Shown piece by piece: positions 1 through 5,635 of a DNA stretch of 6,005 nucleotides (positions within the stretch are counted from its first letter, which is position 1; every line of letters starts with the position of its first letter). The translations under genes and the position numbers were made by a program. The notes under the pieces were generated by a model. It saw only the letters and a program-made list of their open reading frames with translations, ran no database searches and was not told where the DNA came from. The stretch is taken from positions 1 to 6,005 of the forward strand of contig CAUBUJ010000104.1 of the NCBI GenBank assembly GCA_958439155.1. Reading direction: 5' to 3'. Source of the DNA: an uncultured Veillonellaceae bacterium. Lineage in GTDB: Bacteria > Bacillota > Negativicutes > Veillonellales > Dialisteraceae.

Positions 1-1166
1 GTCCCCCAGGAGGTCCCTGTTGTGAAGGACAGGCCGATCGCCACCAGGAAGAACAATGCCGGCATGAGCATAGCGATGTGAATATTGCCGCTCACAATAT
101 TGCCCACATAGCCGCCGATATTCATATACTCCTCGCCGCACACGCCGGAAAGAGTCCATGCCAGGCAGAGAATGAAAATGGCCGAGCTCATGTCAATGAA
201 GCCCATGGTAAGACATTCACAGAACCGCTTGAATTCCAGAACCCGCCGGGGAATATACAGGAGGAATGTAAAGATCAGAGCTACAAATGAACCGATCACA
301 AGACCCCTGGCCGATTCGCACTGACTGAACGCTTCCTGAATGGTAGCCCCTTCCTGAATGCCCCCGGTGTAAAGCATACCGTATATGCAGCTTGCAATAA
401 GAACCACCAGAGGAAGAATGAGGTCAATAATTTTCCCATTGCCCGCGGCGCGCACTTCCTGCTCCGCCTGCTCATATTCTTCCGGAATTTCCAGTTCCCC
501 ATGGCTTCTCCGCTCAAAAGCGGCCATGGCGAAGTAGTCTTTCCCCCGCCAGATGAGCAGAATCAGGAATGCGAGAGTAAACCAGGCGTAGAAATTGAAA
601 GGAATCGTCTTCAGGAACAGGCTGAACCCATCTACATGGCTGCCCTCCGGCAGCGATGACGTCACCGCCGCGGCCCAGCTCGACACCGGCGCGATGATGC
701 ACACCGGCGCAGCCGTCGCGTCGATGATGTAAGCGAGCTTCGCCCGGGTCACTTTAAACTTATCCGTCACGGGCCGCATGACCGTCCCTACGGTAAGGCA
801 ATTGAAATAATCGTCAATGAAAATCAGCATGCCCAGGATCATGGTCACAAAGAGAGAACTCCTCTTCCCTTTGATCGCCCGGGACGCCCAGTCCCCATAG
901 GCCTTGGCGGCGCCGGAGCAGGAAATCGCCTCCACCAGGATGCCCAGAAGCACCAAAAAAATGAGAATGTATACATTCCCTCCGATTTTATCGGACATAA
1001 TTTGGAACATCGTATCCACAGCGCCGATAAAATTAAATCCTGTATACATAAAAACGCCTACAAAAATCCCGATTCCGAGGGAAATATAGACCTCTTTTGT
1101 CACAAGCGCCAAAACGATCGTAATCGCCGGCGGCACCAATGACCAGGCGGTTTCTGCCAAACCCAT
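1..1166 (-). CDS. Na+/H+ antiporter, NhaC family (3' end cut by window edge)
   Basis: Integral membrane cation/proton antiporter of the NhaC family, expected to exchange cytoplasmic Na+ for external H+ in pH and sodium homeostasis. The window holds 388 residues from the start without a stop; family members usually run about 450-520, so the last transmembrane segments are missing. Most of the protein is hydrophobic helices split by short loops. Recognisable family stretches are FIDDYFNCLTVGT (about 116-128, with paired acids D118/D119), the following RPVTDKFKVTRAKLAYIID, DATAAPVCIIAPVSSWAA (about 149-166), and SFTTGTSWG at the cut end (380-388). A charged cytoplasmic-looking loop rich in Glu lies near 218-240. 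The frame opens ATGATG, with a stop (TGA, 1182-1184) just upstream. AAAGGA directly abuts the first ATG (1167-1169), so I prefer the second; the TTG at 1158-1160 is also possible. The substrate could be another cation or an organic acid exchange, which sequence alone cannot settle. Confidence 0.9.
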   Translation of the reverse strand, partial: MGLAETAWSLVPPAITIVLALVTKEVYISLGIGIFVGVFMYTGFNFIGAVDTMFQIMSDKIGGNVYILIFLVLLGILVEAISCSGAAKAYGDWASRAIKGKRSSLFVTMILGMLIFIDDYFNCLTVGTVMRPVTDKFKVTRAKLAYIIDATAAPVCIIAPVSSWAAAVTSSLPEGSHVDGFSLFLKTIPFNFYAWFTLAFLILLIWRGKDYFAMAAFERRSHGELEIPEEYEQAEQEVRAAGNGKIIDLILPLVVLIASCIYGMLYTGGIQEGATIQEAFSQCESARGLVIGSFVALIFTFLLYIPRRVLEFKRFCECLTMGFIDMSSAIFILCLAWTLSGVCGEEYMNIGGYVGNIVSGNIHIAMLMPALFFLVAIGLSFTTGTSWG

Positions 1167-1223
1167 CATTCCTTTCGTCCGTCACGCCCCAGAGCGCGGC
1201 CATATACTTATTTTGCCTCAATT

Positions 1224-1248
1224 TACATAAGTTATTATCATCTATGTA
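1224..1248. repeat. Inverted repeat TACATA-N13-TATGTA over the antiporter -10 region
   Basis: TACATA at 1224-1229 and TATGTA at 1243-1248 form a perfect 6-base inverted repeat separated by 13 bases. It is centred on the predicted -10 box of the antiporter promoter and includes the probable transcription start. This position would suit a repressor operator. The arms are short and AT-rich, so chance is a real alternative, and I cannot name a regulator. Confidence 0.35.
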
Positions 1249-1263
1249 TAGCAGAATTGTCAA
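1234..1263 (-). promoter_or_regulatory. Sigma-A/sigma-70 type promoter of the NhaC antiporter gene
   Basis: On the minus strand a perfect -35 TTGACA (1258-1263) is followed, after 18 bases, by GATAAT (1234-1239), five of six bases of the -10 consensus. Read as TGATAA the spacing is 17. The predicted transcription start is near 1227, leaving a leader of about 60 bases before the ATG. The surroundings are AT-rich compared with the flanking DNA. This is the best promoter match in the window and points directly at the antiporter gene, implying independent transcription from the operon that ends at 1587. Confidence 0.75.
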
Positions 1264-1553
1264 GTTTATGAACAAAGAGCCGGCCACTGGACGATAAGGA
1301 AATGCGGCTGCCCATCATGGGAACGGGGTCTGAGGTCTAAGGCGGACCGTGCGTCATGGGAGCAGAGTCTTCCGTCTGGAGAGGAAAGCGGAGTGGCTTT
1401 TTATGTGCGGCTCCGCCGCGGGGAATGGCAGGATGGGCATGGCAGAGAGGCGCAAAGTTTAGAATTGAGAGGGGCGGTGCGCCGCCTCAAATAAAATGGG
1501 CAGCGGGGTTTTGATAGGCCCGGGCGCCGCATGGACCTGAAGAAGCGTTGGGG
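1264..1553. other. Spacer without a recognisable gene
   Basis: About 290 bases lie between the antiporter promoter and the heptamer repeat, and I see no convincing coding frame on either strand. Two loosely similar 26-base segments (1313-1338 and 1352-1377) share 19 bases by hand alignment, including TCATGGGA and GTCT, at a 39-base offset. Small GC-rich hairpins occur (GCGGC-TCC-GCCGC near 1408-1420 and GGCGG-TGCG-CCGCC near 1473-1486), but neither is followed by a T-run that would make it a terminator. The stretch may be a decayed gene or simple intergenic DNA. Confidence 0.5.
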
Positions 1554-1581
1554 CCGATGGCTGATGGCTGACAACTGATGG
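1554..1581. repeat. Degenerate heptamer tandem repeat (about 4 units)
   Basis: Four consecutive 7-base units follow one another: CCGATGG, CTGATGG, CTGACAA, CTGATGG. Two are identical, one differs at a single base and one at three. The array ends six bases before the A-run of the operon terminator. It has no coding frame and is too short to be a CRISPR. It looks like a slippage-derived intergenic repeat. Confidence 0.55.
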
Positions 1582-1586
1582 CCACT

Positions 1587-1614
1587 AAAAAATTCCCTCC
1601 ACGCGGGAAGGAAT
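1587..1614 (-). terminator. Intrinsic terminator closing the five-gene operon
   Basis: Read on the minus strand, ATTCCTTCC (1606-1614) pairs with GGAGGGAAT (1592-1600) in a 9-base stem with one G-U pair and a 5-base loop (1601-1605). Five U residues follow at once (A-run 1587-1591 on the plus strand). It starts ten bases after the stop codon of the metallophosphoesterase gene, the standard geometry of a Rho-independent terminator. The plus-strand reading lacks a comparable T-run, so it is probably one-directional. Confidence 0.85.
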
Positions 1615-1624
1615 CTTCTTCATT

Positions 1625-2884
1625 TTACTTCGTCAGCACTGCTTCATCCAGTTTGGTTCCGTCCGGTAGGAACGCCCGGAGGGTGAGTGTATTGTCTGAG
1701 GCGGTAAGTGTCATGAAGTTGTCTGTTTCCGGCTGGGGCGCCACGTAGGTGTCGAGGGCGTGGTCGGTCCATAGATTGGGATAGCGCACATCTCCTGCGA
1801 CGCCGGAGAGGATGTAGAGAGGCCCTTTTGCGTCCCGCTGGAAGTCATAGATATGGCCGCGGTTCCGGTAGGTGTGAAGGTGGGCGGAAAGAACCGCGTC
1901 TACGCCGAGCTCATCAAAGAGAGGCATGAATGCTTTCCCTTCTTCCGAGAAGCCTTCTTTCCGTTCCGGCCGTTTGGCAATGCGGTACTGGAGGGGATCT
2001 TTGTGCATGAGCACCACTTTCCATGGCTTCTCTGACGCTTTCACATCCTCTGCGAGCCAGGTTTTCTGTTTCTCCAGGAGATCCGGGTACCACTCGGAAA
2101 GTTCCTGCATGTCCGTATTGAGCACGGAGAAATGGACCGGGCCCCAGTCGAAGGAGTAGAACATTTCCGGGAGGGATGCATCCCCATTCTTTGGCAGATC
2201 AAAATGGGCGAGGAACCGGTCAGGCTTTGCCATTTTCCAGTCCAGAGAGTATGCTTCGTGATTGCCCATGACAGGCGCAAGCGGAATGTCAGCGGAAAAG
2301 CTGGAGACCGCGGAAAGCCAGGATTGCCACTGGTGCTCATCCTGCCCGTTATCCACAAGGTCCCCCATATTGATGTAGAACGCCGCGTCGGGCGCTGTCT
2401 TCCTGCCGCTTTCGGCGGTCTCTTTCCACACATTGTAGTCGAGACTCTGGGAATCAGGGAAGAGAAGCGCTGTGAATTCGCCGCCCTTGTCGGTGGTGAG
2501 TTTGTACACCGGACTCACTTCTCCGCCGGCACGGATCCGGTATTCATAGGAGGTGCCCGGCGTAAGTCCCGTCAGTTCCGCTTCATAAATGTACCGGTCC
2601 GGCTCTCCCTGATTGCCGGTCAGTTTTTGGGCAGACGCTTTCGCCTCTTTCCAGCTGCCGCCGGCTGCGCGGTATTGGACGGCCCCGTCTTTCTGGTCTT
2701 TCATCTGCCACATGATGGTCCGGCCATGGGTATTGTCGGCGGCGACCACCTGGGTCACTGCTTCCGGCCGGAGTGTCTCTGTGAGAGATTCCGCGCTGGA
2801 TGCCTCCTGCTTTCCGGCGCAGCCTCCAAAGAGGAGCATCCCTGCCGCCGCAGCAGCCATCCATAGTTTCGCCAGTTTTTTCAT
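1625..2884 (-). CDS. Lipoprotein metallophosphoesterase, purple acid phosphatase type
   Basis: Exported, membrane-anchored hydrolase of 419 residues, expected to cleave phosphate esters with a two-metal centre; the substrate is unknown. Residues 1-21 are a signal peptide (KK, then an Ala/Leu-rich core), ending LLFGGC with Cys22 as probable lipid-anchor site; Phe at -3 is not ideal for a lipobox. Residues about 40-132 resemble the fibronectin-III-like domain that precedes the catalytic domain in purple acid phosphatases (LTGLTPGTSYEYRI, 104-118). Catalytic-domain metal motifs run in order: PDSQ (D144), GDLVDNG (D175), GNHE (N208, H209), VLMH (H294) and AHLH (H335, H337). The first motif is D-x-Q rather than D-x-G, and the last begins with Ala, not Gly. 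The start codon overlaps the flavodoxin stop as ATGA, with AAAGGA just upstream inside that gene, so translation is probably coupled. Last gene of the operon. Nucleotidase or phosphodiesterase activity is equally possible. Confidence 0.88.
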   Translation of the reverse strand: MKKLAKLWMAAAAAGMLLFGGCAGKQEASSAESLTETLRPEAVTQVVAADNTHGRTIMWQMKDQKDGAVQYRAAGGSWKEAKASAQKLTGNQGEPDRYIYEAELTGLTPGTSYEYRIRAGGEVSPVYKLTTDKGGEFTALLFPDSQSLDYNVWKETAESGRKTAPDAAFYINMGDLVDNGQDEHQWQSWLSAVSSFSADIPLAPVMGNHEAYSLDWKMAKPDRFLAHFDLPKNGDASLPEMFYSFDWGPVHFSVLNTDMQELSEWYPDLLEKQKTWLAEDVKASEKPWKVVLMHKDPLQYRIAKRPERKEGFSEEGKAFMPLFDELGVDAVLSAHLHTYRNRGHIYDFQRDAKGPLYILSGVAGDVRYPNLWTDHALDTYVAPQPETDNFMTLTASDNTLTLRAFLPDGTKLDEAVLTK

Positions 2885-3426
2885 AGTTTCCTTTCTGCCT
2901 CGTCCAGGCTTTTTACGTCACCATCCCGCTCTGCCAGATGCCGCTCTGCCTCAGCGAGACTGTCCTCTACCCACCGGTCCATATCTTCCGGATAGGCCTT
3001 CATGGTATTTCCTTTGAAATAGATATGAAATCCTTCCAGCACATCTGCCTCGGGGACCGCTTTTTCCAGATCGAGGAAAGAATCCTTCGGCTGTCCGCCG
3101 CTCGTCAGAAAGGGACAGATGATTTTGCCCCGGAGCGGATGGGCCGCGAGGAAACTCTTCATCGCAGGAGTAATGGTAAACCACCAGACCGGGCTGCCCA
3201 GGAAGATCACATCATAGTCTTCCGGGCGGGCGGAAAGCGGCTGGAGAGCGGGCAGAGACTGTCTCATTTTTTCCAGTCCCCCCTGTACCACTGCCCAGGC
3301 GTAGGAGGAAGAATAGGTCCTCACCGTCCGGATCTCCGCCATATCTCCCCCGGCGGCGCGGTGAATGATCTCTGCATCCTTTCTGGTATGGCCGCTTCTT
3401 GTAAAATAAAGGGTTAAAATTCTCAT
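2881..3426 (-). CDS. Flavodoxin-family protein
   Basis: Small cytoplasmic FMN-binding electron carrier or flavodoxin-like quinone/NAD(P)H reductase, 181 residues. The N-terminus MRILTLYFTRSGHT has the first beta strand and the phosphate-binding loop (T9, S11, G12, T14; S/T-x-S/T-G-x-T pattern). YDVIFLGSPVWWFTITPAMK (71-90) is the conserved second flavin-binding segment, and CPFLTSGG (104-111) is the third strand-loop. I chose ATG 3424-3426 because GGAGGA (3435-3440) lies eight bases upstream and the flavodoxin fold starts immediately; GTG one codon earlier is an alternative, and a longer open frame to 3564 has no family similarity. The C-terminal tail is charged and contains a near repeat (SLAEAERHL at 156-164, SLDEAERKL at 173-181). 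It sits 95 bases after the CMD-family gene and overlaps the phosphoesterase start. Its redox partner is not identifiable; the alcohol dehydrogenase of the same operon need not be it. Confidence 0.87.
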   Translation of the reverse strand: MRILTLYFTRSGHTRKDAEIIHRAAGGDMAEIRTVRTYSSSYAWAVVQGGLEKMRQSLPALQPLSARPEDYDVIFLGSPVWWFTITPAMKSFLAAHPLRGKIICPFLTSGGQPKDSFLDLEKAVPEADVLEGFHIYFKGNTMKAYPEDMDRWVEDSLAEAERHLAERDGDVKSLDEAERKL

Positions 3427-3490
3427 CACTATTCTCCTCCGATCGGAACGGCTCTCCCATGAAAGGGAGGACCCTTCTTTGTATTTCTTC

Positions 3491-3499
3491 ATTCTACCA
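3491..3499 (-). promoter_or_regulatory. Possible internal extended -10 promoter before the flavodoxin gene
   Basis: The only sizeable gap inside the operon (3427-3521, 95 bases) contains TGG-TAGAAT on the minus strand, an extended -10 motif with five of six -10 bases. No good -35 box is present at the usual distance. Transcription would start near 3484, leaving a leader of about 58 bases. A weak hairpin (CTCCC-6-GGGAG, 3454-3469) and the palindrome CCGATCGG (3439-3446) follow before the ribosome site. Secondary expression of flavodoxin and phosphoesterase is plausible but unproven. Confidence 0.3.
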
Positions 3500-3521
3500 C
3501 TGCAGGGCAATTCCGGGAGGA

Positions 3522-3848
3522 TCAGTCTTTGTATACCTCTTTCGCCAGGCGGAAAGCAGCCCACGCCTTCGGCCAGCCCGCGTAGAAGGCGATATGGGTA
3601 ATAGCCTCTGCCATTTCTTCTTTCGTGACGCCGTTTTTCTTCGCTGTCTCGATATGGTAGGAAAGAGAACTGTCCACCATGCCGCTGGCGATGAGGGCAG
3701 TCACCGTAATGAGGCTCCGGTCGCGAAGGGATAGTTTCTCTGTCCGGGACCAGACCTCGCCGAAAAGCACGTCATCATTGAGCTCGGCAAATTTCGGCGC
3801 GAAGTCTCCCAGAATCGTCCGCCCTGCTGTCTGTACTACTTTTGCCAT
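3522..3848 (-). CDS. Carboxymuconolactone decarboxylase (CMD)-family protein
   Basis: Small all-helical cytoplasmic protein of 108 residues, the usual size of single-domain CMD-family members. Family hallmarks are E-x-W-S-R with W33, then L-R-D-R-S-L (R42, R44) leading into the helix ITVTALIASG, H65 in LSYHIETAKKNGVTKEEM, and the C-terminal ITHIAFYAGWPKAW (84-97, H85). There is no cysteine, so it is not an AhpD-type peroxidase relying on a CxxC pair and sits closer to the gamma-CMD/YurZ-like branch. True lactone decarboxylation is not implied, because most such bacterial proteins lack a protocatechuate pathway and none is seen here. The frame opens ATGATG; GGGGAGG (3854-3860) is two bases from the first ATG and five from the second, so I prefer the second. 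It follows the cupin gene by about 13 bases; the two domains often occur together, which suggests action on the same small molecule. Confidence 0.9.
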   Translation of the reverse strand: MAKVVQTAGRTILGDFAPKFAELNDDVLFGEVWSRTEKLSLRDRSLITVTALIASGMVDSSLSYHIETAKKNGVTKEEMAEAITHIAFYAGWPKAWAAFRLAKEVYKD

Positions 3849-3861
3849 CATATCCTCCCCT

Positions 3862-4272
3862 TCATTTCAGTTTGCTGTATTCTTCCTCTGATACAGGCTC
3901 ACACCATTCATTGGATGCCCCTTCCGCAGGCACCTCAATGGCAATATGGGAAAACCAGCTCCCCGGCGCCGCGCCGTGCCAGTGCTTCACTTCCGGCGGA
4001 ATCTCCACCACGTCTCCCGGAAGAAGCCGGCGGGGCGCTTCTCCCCATGCCTGGTAGTACCCCACGCCGCCGGTGGCAAGCAGGATCTGGCCGCCTTTAT
4101 GATGGATATGCCAGTGATTCCGGCAGCCCGGCTCAAAAGTGACATTCGCCACGTGAAGGCTCCCTTTCGTCAGGATAGAAAGGTAACTTTCCCCTGTGAA
4201 AAATTTTCCGTATGGATTGACCTCTCCCAGAGGGAAGGGAGAAACTTTCTTTGCTATTTCTTCTTTTGTCAT
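3862..4272 (-). CDS. Metal-binding cupin-domain protein
   Basis: Single-domain cupin of 136 residues, cytoplasmic, expected to bind one divalent metal (probably Mn or Fe) in a beta barrel. Motif 1 is PGCRNHWHIHHKGGQ (48-62) and motif 2 is PGDVVEIPPEVKHWHGAAP (85-103). By comparison with the manganese-dependent cupin hydroxynitrile lyases such as GtHNL, recalled from memory, the likely ligands are H55, H57, Q62 and H97: three His and one Gln instead of the classic Glu. The N-terminal FFTGESYLSIL stretch also belongs to this group. Members are often annotated only as cupin proteins beside or fused to CMD domains, so hydroxynitrile lyase activity is not established here. The ATG has AAGGAGAG upstream (GGAG six bases away). 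It lies 12 bases after the alcohol dehydrogenase gene, well within one transcript. Confidence 0.9.
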   Translation of the reverse strand: MTKEEIAKKVSPFPLGEVNPYGKFFTGESYLSILTKGSLHVANVTFEPGCRNHWHIHHKGGQILLATGGVGYYQAWGEAPRRLLPGDVVEIPPEVKHWHGAAPGSWFSHIAIEVPAEGASNEWCEPVSEEEYSKLK

Positions 4273-4284
4273 GATACTCTCCTT

Positions 4285-5460
4285 TTACCGATACGCTTTT
4301 TCATAAATGGCGACGCAGTCCTCATCGGAAAGCGGCACCGGATCCGCGTCAAAAAGACGGCCCAGGGTCGCTCTCGCATTCTTCGCAAGCGCCGGGAATT
4401 CTTCTGGATGGAGGCCGTAATCGCTCATTTTGAGGTCTGCCACACCGCAGGCTTCCTGCAGGTCATGGAGGGCTGTGAGGAAATCTTCCGGCTTCTCCGC
4501 CTGTTCCATGCCAAGGAACCGGGCCATATCGACGAAGCGGTCATCGCAGGCATGGGCGTCGATGAAATGGCCGAAGTAGGCAAGGGATATCATAATGAGA
4601 CCCGCTCCATGGGGCAGTGCGTGATGGTAGGCGCTCATGGCGTGCTCCAGAGAATGCTCACTGGTGCAGCTGCCGGTCATCATGGAATAGCCGGAAAGGG
4701 TATTGGCAAAGGCCACATGGGTGCGCGCTTCTTTGTCGCTTCCGTCTGCTACGGCCCGGGCCAGGTACCCTCCTATATTTTTAATCGCTGTAGACGCTAC
4801 CATATCGCTCATAAGATTTGCCCTTTTGGAAATATAACATTCCACGCTGTGGAAGAGCGCGTCAAATCCCTGGTAAGCGGTAAAACGGGGCGGCACAGTC
4901 ATCATCAGATCAGGGTCCACAATGGAGAGGACCGGGAAGAGAGAAGGAAACCCGATGCCCATCTTTTCCTTTGTTTCCAGATTGCTGATGACGCCGCCGC
5001 AGTCCACTTCCGATCCTGTGCCGGCGGTGGTGGTAATGGCCACGATGGGAAGCGGCCGGTGCGGCATGGGAAGGCCCTTCCCTGTGCCGGCGGTGACATA
5101 GTCCCAGAGATCTCCCGGATTGGCCGCCATGATGGCGATCGCCTTGGCGCAGTCCATGACAGAGCCGCCACCCAAGGCGAGGATGAAATCGCACCCTTCC
5201 TCTTTTGCTTTCGCGCCGCCTCGCATGGCGGTCTCTTTCAGCGGATTCGGCTCCACCTCATCGAAAACCACGGCTTCCACGCCTGCCTTTGCAAGCTCCG
5301 CCAGCGTCCGGTCCAAGTATCCATTGGCACGGGTAGATTTTCCATTAGAAATCACGACCAGCACTTTCTTTCCAGGGAGCGCCGCCTCATGGAGATGGGC
5401 AAGCTGCCCCGGTCCAAACATCCACTTCGTCGGAATCCATACAGTAAACTGATTCATCAT
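4285..5460 (-). CDS. Iron-containing alcohol dehydrogenase (butanol dehydrogenase/YqhD-like)
   Basis: Cytoplasmic group III alcohol dehydrogenase of 391 residues, full length for the family, interconverting aldehydes and alcohols with NAD(P)H. The N-terminal domain carries the dinucleotide-binding GGGSVMDCAK (97-106) and TTTAGTGSEVD (143-153). The helical C-terminal domain holds the metal ligands: D200 and H204 in GFDALFHSVE, H273 in LEHAMSAYHH, and H284 in LPHGAG. All four are present, so the enzyme should be active. I chose the first of two ATGs because a full AAGGAGG (5469-5475) lies eight bases upstream. It is the first gene of the operon, behind the extended -10 promoter at 5500-5527. 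The neighbouring cupin, CMD-family and flavodoxin genes suggest a reductase for toxic aldehydes or quinone-like carbonyls rather than a dedicated fermentation enzyme, though a fermentative role cannot be excluded. Confidence 0.93.
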   Translation of the reverse strand: MMNQFTVWIPTKWMFGPGQLAHLHEAALPGKKVLVVISNGKSTRANGYLDRTLAELAKAGVEAVVFDEVEPNPLKETAMRGGAKAKEEGCDFILALGGGSVMDCAKAIAIMAANPGDLWDYVTAGTGKGLPMPHRPLPIVAITTTAGTGSEVDCGGVISNLETKEKMGIGFPSLFPVLSIVDPDLMMTVPPRFTAYQGFDALFHSVECYISKRANLMSDMVASTAIKNIGGYLARAVADGSDKEARTHVAFANTLSGYSMMTGSCTSEHSLEHAMSAYHHALPHGAGLIMISLAYFGHFIDAHACDDRFVDMARFLGMEQAEKPEDFLTALHDLQEACGVADLKMSDYGLHPEEFPALAKNARATLGRLFDADPVPLSDEDCVAIYEKAYR

Positions 5461-5499
5461 CTATTTTGCCTCCTTCATATTTCTTTTCTATGTTCCTAC

Positions 5500-5527
5500 T
5501 GTATAGCAGAGCCATGGAAATCGCCAA
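5500..5527 (-). promoter_or_regulatory. Promoter of the alcohol dehydrogenase operon
   Basis: On the minus strand TTGGCG (5522-5527, four of six -35 bases) is followed after 16 bases by TATACA (5500-5505), and TGC directly precedes it to give an extended -10. Transcription would start near 5493, leaving about 33 bases of leader that contain AAGGAGG. The weak -35 with an extended -10 would suit an activated or regulated promoter. It is the only reasonable promoter between the upstream terminator and the gene. Confidence 0.55.
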
Positions 5528-5548
5528 TACTTGCTCTACATATTCTTT

Positions 5549-5565
5549 TATGCACGCCAGGCATA
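5549..5565. repeat. Short inverted repeat upstream of the operon promoter
   Basis: TATGC (5549-5553) and GCATA (5561-5565) form an inverted repeat with a 7-base spacer, centred about 32 bases upstream of the -35 box. An activator or repressor could bind here, but with 5-base arms chance is quite possible. No MerR-type 19-base promoter spacing was found, so the parallel with the Bacillus AdhR system does not extend to the promoter. Confidence 0.25.
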
Positions 5566-5635
5566 GGGTGCCGCTATCGCGGGAGAGGCTTCACTATTCA
5601 TCCCATCTCTGCCGCGGCAGTGCGGCAGACAGCAC

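Noticed and set aside
1033..1287. 84-codon minus-strand frame across the antiporter start and promoter
   Set aside because: It overlaps the true antiporter frame and its promoter, and its product shows no family features.
1473..1495. GC-rich hairpin as a possible plus-strand terminator
   Set aside because: The stem GGCGG-TGCG-CCGCC is followed by A-rich, not T-rich, sequence on the plus strand and there is no T-run on the minus side.
1554..1581. CRISPR array
   Set aside because: The 7-base units are contiguous with no spacers and far shorter than CRISPR repeats.
2132..2866. Plus-strand open frame of 244 codons opposite the phosphoesterase gene
   Set aside because: It mirrors the GC-rich minus-strand gene, which has full domain motifs. 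The frame's product has no recognisable family features and many Cys/Arg/Pro/Gly residues typical of a shadow frame.
3427..3564. Upstream extension of the flavodoxin frame by 46 codons
   Set aside because: The extension has no flavodoxin similarity and overlaps the end of the CMD-family gene. A strong ribosome site at 3435-3440 fits the internal ATG.
5461..5593. MerR/AdhR-type operator promoter before the dehydrogenase operon
   Set aside because: The best promoter has a 16-base spacer, not the lengthened 19-base spacer with a dyad between the boxes that MerR-type regulators use.
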